From Atriophallophorus winterbourni (Eukaryota; Platyhelminthes; Trematoda; Plagiorchiida; Microphallidae): DNA of 64,000 nucleotides. Positions 28,401 through 36,775 of this stretch are shown here, piece after piece (positions within the stretch are counted from its first letter, which is position 1; each line of letters opens with the position of its first letter). The position numbers and the translations under genes were made by a program. A model generated the notes under the pieces. The model did no database searches, had not been told where the DNA came from, and worked only from the letters and a program-made list of their open reading frames with translations. Location: positions 56,315-120,314 of the forward strand of contig JACCGJ010003016.1 of the NCBI GenBank assembly GCA_013407085.1, read 5' to 3'.

Positions 28401-29921
28401 CAGGAAGCTGCGAAAGCTTAGAACCACTTTTCATGAAGTCAAATCAAATCTATTTCCAAGGTTTCAAGGCTCACTGAATCTGATCTTACTGTTTCCACCT
28501 GATGACGGCAAACAGCAAGAAACCGGTAGTGGTGTGTAAGAGATGGTGATGTGAACACCACAATACATTGGTCAATTCAAAACTCTTTTACAGCTTCGTG
28601 TTAATAGAACTAGAAACAAGCAAAGTATTTTGTTGTGGTAATGTCACGATACTAAAAGCAAGAAGGTTTGTAGATTAAAATCCGCGGGTGTGTTTTTAAA
28701 TACAGATCCAGAAACACAAGCGAGTTTGGCTAGACATGTCAATGATTGATCTTATCGATTCACTGCAAATGTTAAAACTGAGTTTTATGTATTTTATTCA
28801 ATCTCAGCAGTTTCCTCGGTTTGCAGATGCGTGCGAATTTAACCAACCTCTTTGCTTCCACATTTAAACTGCGTCAGGCTTTAGTCATCGTAACTTTATC
28901 GACCAATTCGTTTTAATCTCCGTGAGCACGGTGACATTATTTTGAACAGTTTTGCACCCACGGGGTAATAACTAATACATTATTGGACCTACTTTGCCGA
29001 CGGTTTTTAAAACGCTCTATGCTATGGGTTAATACACGATTTGAATTCACGTGTTATATGTGTTTATATGATGCAAAACACTAAACCATATTGGCAATGT
29101 ATCACTAAAATACAATTAAATTTAAATGAAACGCTTTATCCGAAGGAAGAAGTGTTCGTTTTTCTAAATCATTTTTAAACAGGTTATTTAAGATCATCTC
29201 ACAGCTTCGAATGTTGTTTGAAATACTATCTGTGAAGTTCATCTCGATATTTTATCCAAAACAATTAGGGATGGAATAGAGACATGGAAAAGCGATGATA
29301 TCATACCAACGAGAAAATAAAAATAAAGATGAATTTCAGTATTTCTTTTTGGATTTAAAATGAATTTGCAACACAGAATCTGTTTGATTATATACACTGA
29401 CAGCGAAGATATGGAAAACGCGAAAACCATTCAGTGGAGAATTTCTGATTATCAAGTCAAAATAATGTATTACAATAAGATCAAGGAATTCTCCGCTAAA
29501 TTATAACCGGCTGGATTTACTCACATAAATTAATTTATTCACATATCGCAGGTGCAAATTTCTGAAAATGGTTGCCTCGCACAATTCACCAAGAGACAAC
29601 ATATCCTCGACGATACCAAGGCAAGATGGCTGCATCAGACTCAATACTGCACTTCGCGGCACTGCAAAAACCTGACAATAAGGACAATACATTTAGACAA
29701 ACAATTAACACGAAATGCCAATTAACATAACGATATAAGCGTGACAAATCGATACATCTGCGAAACACTCACATTTTTATCAATATCTTCAACCAAGTAA
29801 GCATCTCTTTCGATTTTTCGAATAACCGCACTTGTGGGAATAGCAAAGTCGGAGTCGGAGTTGACACTAATCCAAACAGGATCACCCTTGGAATGAACAA
29901 TTCGGTAATCAGAAAAGCAAA
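1191..29921 (-). CDS. Unconventional myosin, class VII-like (16 exons; 3' end outside window)
   Basis: An actin-based ATPase motor with a MyTH4-FERM tail. Class VII myosins work at actin-rich protrusions and adhesion sites. About 1,219 codons are visible. They encode an SH3-like N-terminal segment (codons 1-50), the motor (50-742), two IQ motifs (~760-800), a polar linker (~804-880), MyTH4 (~885-1080) and the start of FERM (~1085 on). The P-loop [10 protein letters not shown], switch I NDNSSRFG, switch [25 protein letters not shown] and RQLRYSG are all intact, so an active ATPase is expected. All exon joins keep phase with GT..AG borders. The motor and FERM segments read most like class VII, but class VII usually has four or five IQ motifs, so a related MyTH4-FERM class is possible. 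The rest of FERM1 and any SH3, second MyTH4 and second FERM would lie below position 1. Confidence 0.9.
1533..1885 (-). CDS. Myosin exon 15: end of MyTH4, start of FERM
   Basis: 353 nt, entered in phase 1 and left in phase 0. It contains [20 protein letters not shown] and [13 protein letters not shown], which closes MyTH4 as in myosin VIIa (RTQPPSW...). The FERM F1 lobe then begins [19 protein letters not shown]. The donor is TTG|GTGAGT. Confidence 0.93.
1886..4460. other. Two introns around exon 14, no further gene
   Basis: AT-rich non-coding sequence on both sides of exon 14. The only notable piece is a short match to the core of repeat U (AAACCGGTCGTGGGGTGT) at about 3,517-3,545. Confidence 0.6.
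2642..2891 (-). CDS. Myosin exon 14: MyTH4 core with Ser/Thr-rich insert
   Basis: 250 nt, entered in phase 0 and left in phase 1. The first ~45 residues ([17 protein letters not shown]...) are acidic and Ser/Thr-rich and interrupt the MyTH4 domain. The rest, [20 protein letters not shown] and [10 protein letters not shown], is the highly conserved MyTH4 core. The split codon G|GT gives the Gly of GW in exon 15. Confidence 0.92.
4461..4562 (-). CDS. Myosin exon 13: MyTH4, first part
   Basis: 102 nt (34 codons), phase 0. It reads [15 protein letters not shown]..., which fits the MyTH4 helix consensus (A..IF..I..YMGD), and then a basic stretch [14 protein letters not shown]. It has a clean acceptor (TTTAAACAG) and donor (AAG|GTGAGT). 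It is too short to have been flagged as an open frame. Confidence 0.82.
5125..5545 (+). repeat. Repeat U, two tandem units
   Basis: Two head-to-tail copies of a ~215-230-bp unit. Both share the segments TTTGGACAC(A)TGTGATTGAACAG and GTCGTACCAGCC, and the boundary GCATGCGGATCCTGATTTTA runs into CAGCACGAAACCGGTCGTGG. Related units occur at 11.5-12.4, 26.2-26.5 and 28.5 kb. No coding capacity and no recognised family. The rest of this intron (4,563-6,667) shows nothing else. Confidence 0.75.
6668..6982 (-). CDS. Myosin exon 12: polar linker and start of MyTH4
   Basis: 315 nt (105 codons), phase 0, from TTAACAG|AATAAA to AGA|GTGAGT. The first ~60 residues are rich in Asn, Ser, Lys and Thr and have no visible domain. 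Then [10 protein letters not shown] and [15 protein letters not shown] follow, matching the segment that leads into MyTH4 domains. No coiled coil or charged single alpha helix like that of vertebrate myosin VIIa is evident. Confidence 0.85.
7317..7412 (-). repeat. Extra copy of the LINE-G 3' segment
   Basis: About 95 bp nearly identical to 7,582-7,675 and in the same orientation, with the shared core GGCCTCCGTCGGTCGATGTC and TTCATGTTTTG. The two copies are separated by (CATA)-rich simple sequence at about 7,500-7,580. Confidence 0.75.
7500..8415 (-). mobile_element. LINE-G: 3' part of a non-LTR retrotransposon
   Basis: The minus strand encodes the C-terminus of a reverse transcriptase polyprotein: [81 protein letters not shown]. 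It ends in a CxxC...H...C knuckle ([17 protein letters not shown]). The frame 8001-7639 is open, and frameshifts and a stop break the upstream part. The 5' end is truncated at ~8,415 and the 3' end runs into (CATA)-type simple repeats. It lies in the intron between myosin exons 11 and 12. The exact clade is not resolved. Confidence 0.85.
8934..9116 (-). CDS. Myosin exon 11: neck with two IQ motifs
   Basis: 183 nt (61 codons), phase 0. It starts [15 protein letters not shown] and carries two light-chain-binding IQ motifs, [17 protein letters not shown] and [17 protein letters not shown]. The acceptor is CCTCACAG and the donor CCG|GTGAGA. The frame is set by KVFLK|DEHEKLL, the usual motor-neck junction. 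Only two IQ motifs are seen where vertebrate class VII has five. Confidence 0.92.
9117..9930. other. Intron between exons 10 and 11
   Basis: AT-rich, with no exon or transposon protein recognised on either strand. Confidence 0.55.
9931..10311 (-). CDS. Myosin exon 10: SH1 helix and converter
   Basis: 381 nt (127 codons), phase 0. It contains [47 protein letters not shown] (SH1/SH2 region), the converter [19 protein letters not shown] and the motor end IGKSKVFLK. The start is at CCGAAG|ACATCA, forced by phase from exon 9. A second AG slightly downstream would break the frame. [13 protein letters not shown] is closer to class VII (GYPIRYSFVEFV) than to class XV. Confidence 0.93.
11540..11985 (-). 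repeat. Repeat U, two tandem units (inverted)
   Basis: Two ~230-bp units in minus orientation. Paired landmarks are GTACGACCAACCTATT / GTACGATCAACCTATT and GGGTTTGAACCCATG / GGGTTTCAACCCATG. They face two plus-strand units at 12,058-12,395, making a large imperfect inverted repeat inside a myosin intron. Confidence 0.75.
12058..12395 (+). repeat. Repeat U, two tandem units
   Basis: Plus-strand units with AAACAGCACGAAACCGGTCG at ~12,246 and two TGTTTGGA(T/C)A landmarks. Together with 11,540-11,985 they form an inverted repeat with a ~70-bp spacer. Confidence 0.75.
12500..13010 (+). repeat. Repeat V, dispersed copy
   Basis: It shares the block CTTCCTGCTCTTGCGT...CATAGCA with the reverse complement of 24,960-25,060, and shares GAGGTCAACC-type segments with 23,200-24,080. 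No protein was recognised, and the family is unknown. Confidence 0.5.
13318..13473 (-). CDS. Myosin exon 9: actin-binding region
   Basis: 156 nt (52 codons), phase 0. It reads [19 protein letters not shown], the conserved FxIxHFAGxVxY motif, and then [10 protein letters not shown] and [12 protein letters not shown]. The acceptor is TTAAACAG and the donor GCT|GTAAGT. It is too short and spliced to stand out as an open frame. Confidence 0.93.
13474..14285. other. Intron between exons 8 and 9
   Basis: No exon or transposon recognised. A plus-strand open frame here (14,038-14,451) runs antisense over exon 8 and is not supported as a gene. Confidence 0.55.
14286..14583 (-). CDS. Myosin exon 8: relay helix and lower 50-kDa region
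   Basis: 298 nt, entered in phase 2 and left in phase 0. It starts with the [13 protein letters not shown] motif (the serine codon is split with exon 7), followed by [27 protein letters not shown] and [13 protein letters not shown]. It ends LDA, and exon 9 resumes with TFGVQHFAG. Confidence 0.94.
14584..15143. other. Intron between exons 7 and 8
   Basis: Nothing recognised. Confidence 0.55.
15144..15436 (-). CDS. Myosin exon 7: TEDS loop and switch II
   Basis: 293 nt, entered in phase 0 and left in phase 2. It contains [38 protein letters not shown] and [11 protein letters not shown] (switch II). Aligned by eye on RDSL/RDAF, the TEDS position carries the acidic residue of VES, as in myosin VIIa. 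Motors with an acid here do not need phosphorylation at this site. Confidence 0.94.
15437..16900. other. Intronic sequence, unassigned
   Basis: Contains small plus-strand frames at 15,629-15,946 (with a hydrophobic stretch) and 16,074-16,298. Neither resembles a known protein, and both lie antisense within a myosin intron. Confidence 0.4.
16905..17435 (+). mobile_element. LINE-B-family 3' fragment
   Basis: Starts GAGCTACTAAGCTTGACGCA (RATKL...) and continues [38 protein letters not shown]. It ends in a 3' UTR and the tail ACCATTAAAATTGAATTGAA-like at ~17,430 (here ACAATTAAAATTGAATTGAA). It is closely related to the fragment at 61,401-61,912. It spans the point where LINE-B is interrupted, so it shows what the unbroken sequence looked like. 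Confidence 0.8.
17436..18429. other. Intronic sequence, unassigned
   Basis: No protein or repeat recognised. Confidence 0.5.
18430..19330 (+). pseudogene. Ty3/gypsy relic: gag piece next to integrase piece
   Basis: At 18,590-18,720 the reading [20 protein letters not shown] plus [15 protein letters not shown] is gag-like. At ~18,970-19,060 [20 protein letters not shown] matches the H2C2 zinc region of gypsy integrases, followed in another frame by KLEHIHII. At ~19,240-19,310 [20 protein letters not shown] resembles the integrase C-terminus. Protease, RT and RNase H are missing, so this is an internally deleted relic. Confidence 0.65.
19833..20069 (-). CDS. Myosin exon 6: upper 50-kDa region
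   Basis: 237 nt (79 codons), phase 0 on both sides. It reads [25 protein letters not shown]..., then [13 protein letters not shown], a hallmark helix, and ends AAKLLG. Exon 7 continues with [10 protein letters not shown], matching the usual LLGV...L...L order. Confidence 0.92.
20070..21662. other. Intron between exons 5 and 6
   Basis: Searched for a small motor exon in the right phase and none was seen. No transposon protein recognised. Confidence 0.5.
21663..21922 (-). CDS. Myosin exon 5: switch I
   Basis: 260 nt, entered in phase 1 and left in phase 0. It contains [20 protein letters not shown] (switch I), [10 protein letters not shown] and [11 protein letters not shown]. After [13 protein letters not shown] the join to exon 6 makes this surface segment several residues shorter than in vertebrate myosin VIIa. 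The intron to exon 6 was searched for a missing exon and none was seen. Confidence 0.92.
21923..22960. other. Intron between exons 4 and 5
   Basis: Nothing recognised. Exon 4 joins exon 5 without missing residues. Confidence 0.55.
22961..23082 (-). CDS. Myosin exon 4: P-loop
   Basis: 122 nt, entered in phase 2 and left in phase 1. It encodes [18 protein letters not shown], the Walker A loop plus helix, ending at ESNPIIE. The split codon G|CC supplies the alanine of AFGNAKT in exon 5. The acceptor is CCATGCTAG and the donor AAG|GTGAGTAT. Confidence 0.95.
23200..24080 (+). repeat. Repeat V copy with a LINE-G 3' scrap
   Basis: CAATTCATTTTTGAGGTCAA and flanking sequence match the reverse complement of ~25,300-25,370 (CAATTCATTTCTGAGGTCGA). 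At 23,795-23,880 CTTCGGTCAATGTCCACCAT resembles the 3' end of LINE-G. A later part (near 24,030) matches repeat V at 12.9 kb. Confidence 0.5.
24950..25560 (-). repeat. Repeat V copy (inverted)
   Basis: Reverse-complement partner of 23,200-24,080 and of 12,500-13,010. Read on the minus strand it contains an open stretch (25,553-25,257), but no known domain. It lies in the intron between exons 3 and 4. Confidence 0.5.
25740..25924 (-). CDS. Myosin exon 3: adenine-binding region up to the P-loop
   Basis: 185 nt, entered in phase 0 and left in phase 2. It reads [20 protein letters not shown], then [16 protein letters not shown] and [15 protein letters not shown] corresponds to the NPxxxxxIY adenine-site motif. 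The split codon AG|T gives the first serine of the P-loop [11 protein letters not shown] in exon 4. Confidence 0.93.
26164..26482. repeat. Two partial repeat U pieces, inverted to each other
   Basis: 26,164-26,233 is a minus-oriented piece (GGCAGGTTTCGTGCTGTTTG). 26,375-26,482 is a plus-oriented piece (GCATGCGGATCCTGATCCTA, AAACCGGTCATGGAGTG), followed by a (TG)n run at ~26,443-26,462. Confidence 0.65.
28470..28535 (+). repeat. Partial repeat U
   Basis: CTGATGACGGCAAACAGCAA followed by GAAACCGGTAGTGG matches the core of unit U. The remainder of the exon 2-3 intron (25,925-29,524) shows no other recognised feature. Confidence 0.55.
29525..29671 (-). CDS. Myosin exon 2: start of motor
   Basis: 147 nt (49 codons), phase 0 on both sides, with acceptor TTGTCAG and donor TAT|GTGAGT. 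It contains [23 protein letters not shown] and NKLIY, the conserved first strands of the motor before the purine-binding loop. It continues in exon 3 as [13 protein letters not shown]. The 101-nt intron to exon 1 is one of only two short introns in the gene. Confidence 0.9.
29773..29921 (-). CDS. Myosin exon 1: SH3-like N-terminal segment
   Basis: 149 nt, entered in phase 1 and left in phase 0 at AAT|GTGAGT. It encodes [11 protein letters not shown]...[19 protein letters not shown], which resembles the short SH3-like fold in front of class VII motors (GDYVWMD...). The acceptor is GCAAACAG. The reading frame is fixed by exon 2 and by this motif. Confidence 0.8.
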
Positions 29922-29962
29922 CTGTTTGCAACAAGAGATGTGAATAATGCGACCATACTCAC

Positions 29963-29985
29963 CACGTTCACCACTGCCATGATAA
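29963..29985 (-). CDS. Candidate 23-nt microexon of the myosin
   Basis: A good acceptor (TTTTCAG) and donor (G|GTGAGT) enclose 23 nt that read YHGSGER in the frame needed to join exon 1. The intron to exon 1 (29,922-29,962) would be 41 nt, the same length as the candidate intron upstream. Small 5' introns and microexons are known in trematode genes, but this exon rests on splice signals and phase alone. Confidence 0.38.
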
Positions 29986-30026
29986 CTGAAAACAAATGAT
30001 AACAAATAAATGATCTTATCAATAAC

Positions 30027-30046
30027 CTTGCAATCAATATGTACAT
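30027..30046 (-). CDS. Possible first coding exon of the myosin (20 nt)
   Basis: An ATG is followed by five more codons and a donor-like AAG|GTTATT. A 41-nt intron ending TTTTCAG leads in correct phase to the 23-nt exon at 29,963-29,985. The reading frame stays open upstream of this ATG, so the real start could be further 5'. There is no homology support because N-termini of this family are short and variable. The donor is weak. Confidence 0.22.
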
Positions 30047-33000
30047 TAGAAATTCATTTATTAGAAGGGCACTGAACAAACAAAGACTGTTTCTTACGGG
30101 AATTGTTGTTTCAGAATTTTGTTTATCTAAATGTTTGGTTTGCTTGCTGCATTGTATTACGCTGTCTCCTTATTGTCGGTCTGAGACAAGAGGCTTACAT
30201 GTATTATTTGAGAATACAGTATGAAGTTTCATTTCCACTACGCTTTGGGAATATGACACAACTGATTTGTGGTTCTTTCTGTGAATCTGTTTAGCCTTTT
30301 CACGTACATGTGCAAACAACACCCAACATGACCTAGACTGATTGCCACTACTACGATAGAAGATTTCAAGCCTGAATGTTTCATTAGGAATTACTCCCAA
30401 TCTATTTGCTCACAAGTCAAACGATTCAATACGGGATATCCTTCAAGAGATGGTGTGCCTTCAGTTTGGTGAATCGCAGTTGTGTCTAGCTGACTGGTTT
30501 GGAGGCCTCAGTCACCGGATTTGCATCATTTTAAACCGTCACAACACGGTGCAGAAGTGCACCGTAGTTGAGTTTCGATATCGGGAACGTTGGGGAAGGT
30601 AAAATTGAAAGCAATTAAATTGCTTCCTCTTCTCGATTCCTCAAGATGTAAAATAACGAGAAAATTTAGAAACATGTAGCAGTGATAAAATTTGAATTGG
30701 TAAATATCGCGAAAATCGGTGCAAGTATAGTGGTAACAAAAACATTGTCGCTGTTTCTACTTGTCGGGATATTTTGCGTTAATAATTGTCTGACACTTAT
30801 TAGTATTCTGCATCGGATAAGTCAGATGACAGTGCATAACATGCTACCATTCGTTCCAGAGTTCTTAGCGCAATTGTATCTGACAATTGATTTTGAGCTG
30901 GACACAAGACAAAAATAAGTAATTTTTAGAATAATAAATTTAATATATTTGTGAAATTCTTTACAATATCGTAATCGGAATGCAGTCTTCGATATATAAA
31001 AATCATGCTTCAACACAATTTGCTCACCTTGTGATAAATTCTTATCTGATGCAAAGCACTGTGTGTAAACTTTCCATTAAACTGTCAGTTTGATTACAAT
31101 GACTATCCTCGGAACAATCAGTGTCAATGTGTCACGTGGTTATTTCACCGATAGGTTGTCACACGAATGTAAATGGTGCACAATTATATCACAAGACAGG
31201 ATGCATCGGATAGAAATACTTTTCGACACCCATGATGCCACTTTATGACAAGTATTTGAACTTTGTTCAAAATGTTTTTACAATAAAACAATAACCGTAT
31301 ACCAATATTAATCGAATATTTGGTTACATTGAGAAAAACGCATTCCCGTGTGCGGGAGTACTGGTTTGAGGTCATTTTTACATGTACTCTCTAATTTCTG
31401 TCCTTTAAATAATACCTTCGCTTCTTTTAGTCGCAAAGTTTCACTTATTAATAATGTGGTCTTGACCATTTTATACATTACAGACCCATCTTTTTATCGT
31501 AATATTAAACTTGAGCATGTACGAACACAAACTGAATCATTAAATGTATACAAAAACTGAGTTATCTATGTGCGAATCTAGTGAACAAATACACAAAATT
31601 ATATGCATAAAAAATAAATTTGAAAATATTGGTTCACTTAGATTTTGAGTAAAGTTTCGCCTTCGACTCAGAAGCTTTGCAGAACAAGGAACTTAAATAA
31701 ATAGCACTATATCAACCACCTCAATTGACCTTTCTACTATATAGTCGATTGAAATACTAGAGGTATCAAATCACGTAGCTAAAAATGGATGAATGGAAGG
31801 CCTATTTACTCAGGAAAATGTGAAACCGGTCATGGCCGATTTACACTGGAACTCACATATGTAGAATTAAATGTGTATGACAAGTATGACTCAAAGAAAT
31901 CGTTTAAAATATATAATTAATAGCAACATAGCTGAAGCTAAACATTATGGACAGCTGATTGGAAAACTTCAAGCTGTTCGATTCATTGGTATTTCTTCAT
32001 GCGATTGTTGCGCTTAATAGTGTTGGCTTTCTGCCCTATAAATGGGCAGAACACAACAATTCGGTCTGTCTTGGCACAAGGAAAGGTTAATTTACCTTCA
32101 AATAGCTCAATCGATCTCGTTTTTAGGACTAAATTCAAACATTTCTCTAGTGTCAACATAGGACAGAAGTCACGAAATATAAAACTGTGATTTGAGACCT
32201 AAAATTTCAAAGAAACATCCAAAATCTCTAATCAGCTATAGCTTACTTGTGTTGGATACAGTTCACACTGAACCTTGTAAATGTGGATGTACTGCGATGT
32301 AACATTAAGCCTAATTTGAACCGCCTGCACACAGAGTGTTGAAAGCACTGATGCTGGCAGACTTACGGTCAGCAAGAGACAAGCGTACGGAATATCCATG
32401 ATCTATCTCTCTGCGGTACAACGGAGAAATAGCCACACAGGTTTAATCGCACACACGTAAGCAACCGTGCAAATTGATGCTGCGAACATTGTCTGCATGA
32501 TATGACGCCAAAAAGTTCAAAAGTATATGTATTTGCATGTTCAAATAGAGATGGTGGACGGAATGCTTTTTAACTACGTTCCATGTTCTGACTATCGCCT
32601 TTGGTACGAAAAAGACTATGTCAAAGGCTCTAACCATTAACTTACAAATTTCATTTTCGTGACAATGCGTATTAGAGTTGTCCTAAATTTGTCCAGCTTA
32701 TTCCTAAAAAAAAAATATAAATATCATCCTACAGACAGTGATGCCAATATAAATGCTTCCCCAGGTTTCAAATAAGTTACACCAGAAGAAGTGGCAAGCA
32801 TATAAGACGCGCATGATAATAAGAAATATTTTATCTGTGATTTTATGATCCCTATCGTAGTAAGAAGACAGATTGCCTTTGAAACAGATTGCCTTTTAAA
32901 GTGTATTTTTGTTCTATACACATTTTTCTTTTATGTGTGGTGCCAAATTTCGGTTAGGCATATTGTGATATTTATTCTGCCACTCATAATTCTAAATTAA

Positions 33001-33919
33001 ATTGTAATACTAATGCACAGTATCACGGCGAAAACATTCTCAGATCATTTTTATATTGCTTTATAATTTTTCACTCGGTCAATAAAAGTTAAATTATCAT
33101 AATAAAATAACTGATCGCGTGAAATTAAACACCCTTATCGTAAGGCTATTGTCGGAGGAGCTATTGTGTTTTTTATATTAACTATGCTGTAGCGAGTAAT
33201 ATCCGGAATCTAGAATGTTTCACGTGAGCCACGGTGTTAGCCGACCTTGACCATGTTACCTGCATCAGATTAATGGGAATATTATACAAATCGAACAATT
33301 ATCCCGATCAAGCCTACGCAAGTTAAAGCCTCCATACTTTCTAAAGACTGCTTGCTAGGTAGGAAAAACATAGGTGGTGGATGAAGTGCTACTTGTTGTG
33401 TTCCCTATCCTAATTATCACAATTGGTCTGAGGAATCATCTGTACCAGCCACAGATATACCCGATTACACATAAATTTATTTTCATCGTATCACAGCTGA
33501 TTTTATTACTATCCATTATGTCATCGTTGAATTAGATCAAATTCATACAAGCAATATTTAAGCTATTGTAAAATTAATGCTTTGTAAACGTTGGATGATC
33601 AAGTGGAACAGAGGATTTAGTTTAATCTATTGAAACTATGGAAATGTTAGAAATTTAGTCGGCACATTCTTTGCACGTGCATTACGTCACTGCTTTAATT
33701 TTTTGGTATTAAAAGGTGGAGAGCAAGATTAGTTTTAATAAATATTCAATTGATCAAATTTGTAGGTTGGAACCGCTGACGTTAATATACCCGTCGGCGC
33801 TTGATGAGTATATTTTAAGTACAGGTTATGTATGCACACCAATAGCTTGAAAATAGAAAAAAAGATTTATGCTCCCAAAAATTGTTAGTGTAATTATTTG
33901 CGCGTAATTTATAATTATT
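30047..33919. other. Region upstream of the myosin; no gene recognised
   Basis: AT-rich, with only short open frames on both strands. The longest plus frames (30,682-30,918, with a hydrophobic stretch; 31,348-31,560) match nothing recognisable. A promoter for the minus-strand gene should lie here or in the 5' introns, but no convincing core promoter could be picked by eye. Confidence 0.45.
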
Positions 33920-34304
33920 TGTTTTTTGGCCTCATTCGATTGCATGGATGTACCCCAATGTCAACAGCTTTTATATATCTTGTACACACGTATCATTACC
34001 GCAAATGTGGTGTGCCCACTGGCGAACTTCCTGATTTTAAATTACCATAGAGCAGCTTCTTTGCAATGCGACTATTTTCCATTCTGTACATATTGGCCAG
34101 CCAGCGTAGGCTGTGCTCTCGTAGTACGGTGAACATGCTTTAGAAACACTTCAACATTCGTTAATTTGTCCATCACACGATCTGTGCAAGTTACCGCGGA
34201 TGTTCCTTAAAGAGATTGTATTCATCTTCATCGTGTCTTGTGTGGATGGTCTAGGTTTCGCATTAGGCATTTTGTATGCACGCGCTGTATACCATCATCT
34301 GTTA
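33920..34304 (-). mobile_element. LINE-G relic
   Basis: Degenerate second copy of LINE-G. Segments CCATTCTGTACATATTGGCC, ACGCGCTGTATACCATCATC and ACTTCAACATTCGTTA parallel 7,880-8,222, interrupted by frameshifts. The zinc-knuckle part is mostly deleted. Confidence 0.75.
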
Positions 34305-34849
34305 AAGAAGACACAAATGACCCACTCCAGTGCAATTAATTTTAATGGATGAAAAATAACCGCGAATTGATGTGGCAAATCACCTTCATCTTTTGAAGTT
34401 TCAAAAGGCATGCAGCGTTTATTTATCCCAAATCCTATTTATTTCGTTGCATTTTCAAGTACAATTATTGTCCCATATCTAGTAATTGTTTCAGTAATAT
34501 TTTTTCACGCAAGACAATTTTCGAACTTGTTTCATGCTTCTGGTCGTTGGACCAAGAGAATAAATATCTGTGAATTCTGTAAATTTCAATCAAATTCAAC
34601 ATTCGGTTGAATTTATTTTTTCTCCAACAATTTTCACCTTAACAAGAAACATTTTGTTTCATTTGACATTTCGTGCGCTAAAACTATTTTTCGCGAGTAG
34701 TATGTGCATATTCACACAATAACTGCCATGCGACAGGAATCGCACACTTAACCACTCTACAACCCGCTCCTTAAAAGTGATACTATTTATAAAAATGTTC
34801 AGTGAATTAGATCATAAAAACACCTTGCATGATCGAAACCTCTATTGCA

Positions 34850-35422
34850 GTACTTGAGACCATTCATGCAATACGGTGTGCAGTCATGGTCTCCGTGTAT
34901 CGAGAAGAATGCAGAACTTATGCAGCGAATCTATCACAACAACATCAACACAACTATTTCTTAGCATCTGAAACAAGCGTTTTAATAAAAAAATTGCTCA
35001 CCTGAATCTGTTTGACTTTATCTACCGACGAATCAGAGGAGACCTTATCCTACCTTAAAAATTATTCCATAGCCTAAACCATCCCTTGCACGATATATTC
35101 ACGTGAAGGAATACAAGAAATTATCAGAACCATGAATATATACTGGTGATATCCCATTCCTGCCTGAACTATAGAAGATATTTTTATTCCGTCCGTGTCT
35201 GTTTTACTTGGAACAGTTTTCTTTCTATCGTTGCTCACTCCCCAAGCTTTCATGACTTTAAAACGTAATTAGACGAATTTTTATTGAACTACTCGTTTCA
35301 CGAACACTTATATACTGCTTAATCTAATTCCTTATCTTGTTTTATACACTTACATTTCAATTTTATTGTTAAGCTTGCTGCAATTTAGAACATTAAAAAC
35401 CTTGAATTACCTTGAATTAATT
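34850..35422 (+). mobile_element. LINE-A-family 3' fragment (decayed)
   Basis: Nearly collinear with 58,370-58,945: ATACGGTGTGCAGTCATGGT, CCGTCCGTGTCTGTTTTACTTGG, and the 3' tail TTGAATTACCTTGAATTA. Several indels break the reading frame. 34,305-34,849 holds nothing recognised. Confidence 0.85.
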
Positions 35423-35505
35423 AGTCGGAAAGTGATATCGACTTTTATGTCATCAGCAAATATGAATAGTTTACTATGAGAAATGACATCATACTCAGAA
35501 CTCAG
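35423..35505 (-). pseudogene. Reverse transcriptase scrap
   Basis: The minus strand reads VISHSKLFIFADDIKVDITF, the catalytic FADD motif region of a LINE reverse transcriptase. It borders the 3' tail of LINE-F, so LINE-F seems to have inserted into this older copy. Confidence 0.55.
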
Positions 35506-36775
35506 AACTCAGAAAATTTTATGGTAGAAAAAGCAGTTTTAGCTTAACAATAACCATAGGATGACAAGGTATATGGAATATATATAAAAAATATAAAATA
35601 TCTCAAAAATTAATAGGGACAGTCACATACCGCATGGTTTGTTATAAACTCATCGAGTTTAGAAGCGAAAACCTCAACAGATTCAAGGCGTGTGATTTCT
35701 TCAGGCAAATAGTTCCAAGTGAAACAAATTCTTACCGATAAAAAATTACGACGAATATCCAATCGAGAATGCGGAATGCTTAAAGCCTTTGAATGTGTTC
35801 GTGTTCGAGCAAGGCCATTGGGATTTAGCAAGTGTTTAAGGGGATGGTTTTTAGTATGCAGGATTTTGAATGTCAACAGGAGGTCACTACGTATCCGTCG
35901 TTGGGTAAAATCGTGTAGGTTCAGTTTTAACATTCGCTCTGTGAAAGGCAAATTTCTGTAGCGGGGGACCAACTTGGTAGCACGATGATAAATCCTGTCG
36001 AGTAGTTCGATATCCTTCCTCAGCCATGGTGCCCAGGCTTGGATGGAATATACCATAACAGGACGTATATACGTGTTATTTAGCCGGGGTAGGGTTTCGG
36101 GCGTAAAAATCCGGTATATTCTTTTGAGAAGACTCAAGATACGGCAAGCTTTATTGAATACCTTTTGACAATGATGTCCAGGCTTAAGGTTAAACGAAAC
36201 CCAGATACCGAGATGTTTTTCTGCGGTGGTCCAGACGAGATCTTGCTTGCCAAGATGATACGTGTGGTGCAGAAATTTTCCAAGCTGAAGCATTTTACAT
36301 TTCGCAGGGTTAAATGGTAACTCATTTAACTAGGACCAACGAAATAAGGTGCACAGATCCCGTTGTAATGCCATACAGTCATTAACAGACCTGACACGTT
36401 CCCATATTTTAATATCATCGGCAAATAGTATCAAGTTGCATCCAATATCCTCTACTATATCGTTCATATATACCAAGAATAGAAGAGGTCCAAGCACCGA
36501 AACTTGCGGAACTCCATTCGTGACGTCTATTTTTCTAGATAAGGTGCTGCCGACGCGAAGTTGGACGTGTCTATCAGTAAGATAGTCCCTTATCCAATTC
36601 AGCAATATTTCCGTTATTCCATAAAATTCGAGCTTTTAAATTAAGATGTCATGGTTCACTCTATTGAAAGCTTTGGAAATATCGATGTAGCAAGCATGAA
36701 CAGCCTCACCTTCGTCTAGTGCTTTGGTCCAATCCTTGAACGTTGTAAGAAGGTTAGATAAACAGCATGTCATTT
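35506..36775 (-). mobile_element. LINE-F: 5'-truncated CR1-like LINE
   Basis: RT part on the minus strand: CCLSNLLTTFKDWTKALDEG, CYIDISKAFNRVNHDIL (motif A), NGVPQVSVLGPLLFLVYMND (motif B), LILFADDIKIWERV (motif C). The C-terminal region follows (RRIRSDLLLTFKILHTKNHP) and stops at 35,610. Two stops break the frame (near 36,640 and 36,330). The 3' UTR shares CATCCTATGGTTATTGTTAAGC with LINE-A and ends in about three TTCTGAG units near 35,505. The motif B glycine after Q is Val here. Confidence 0.88.
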
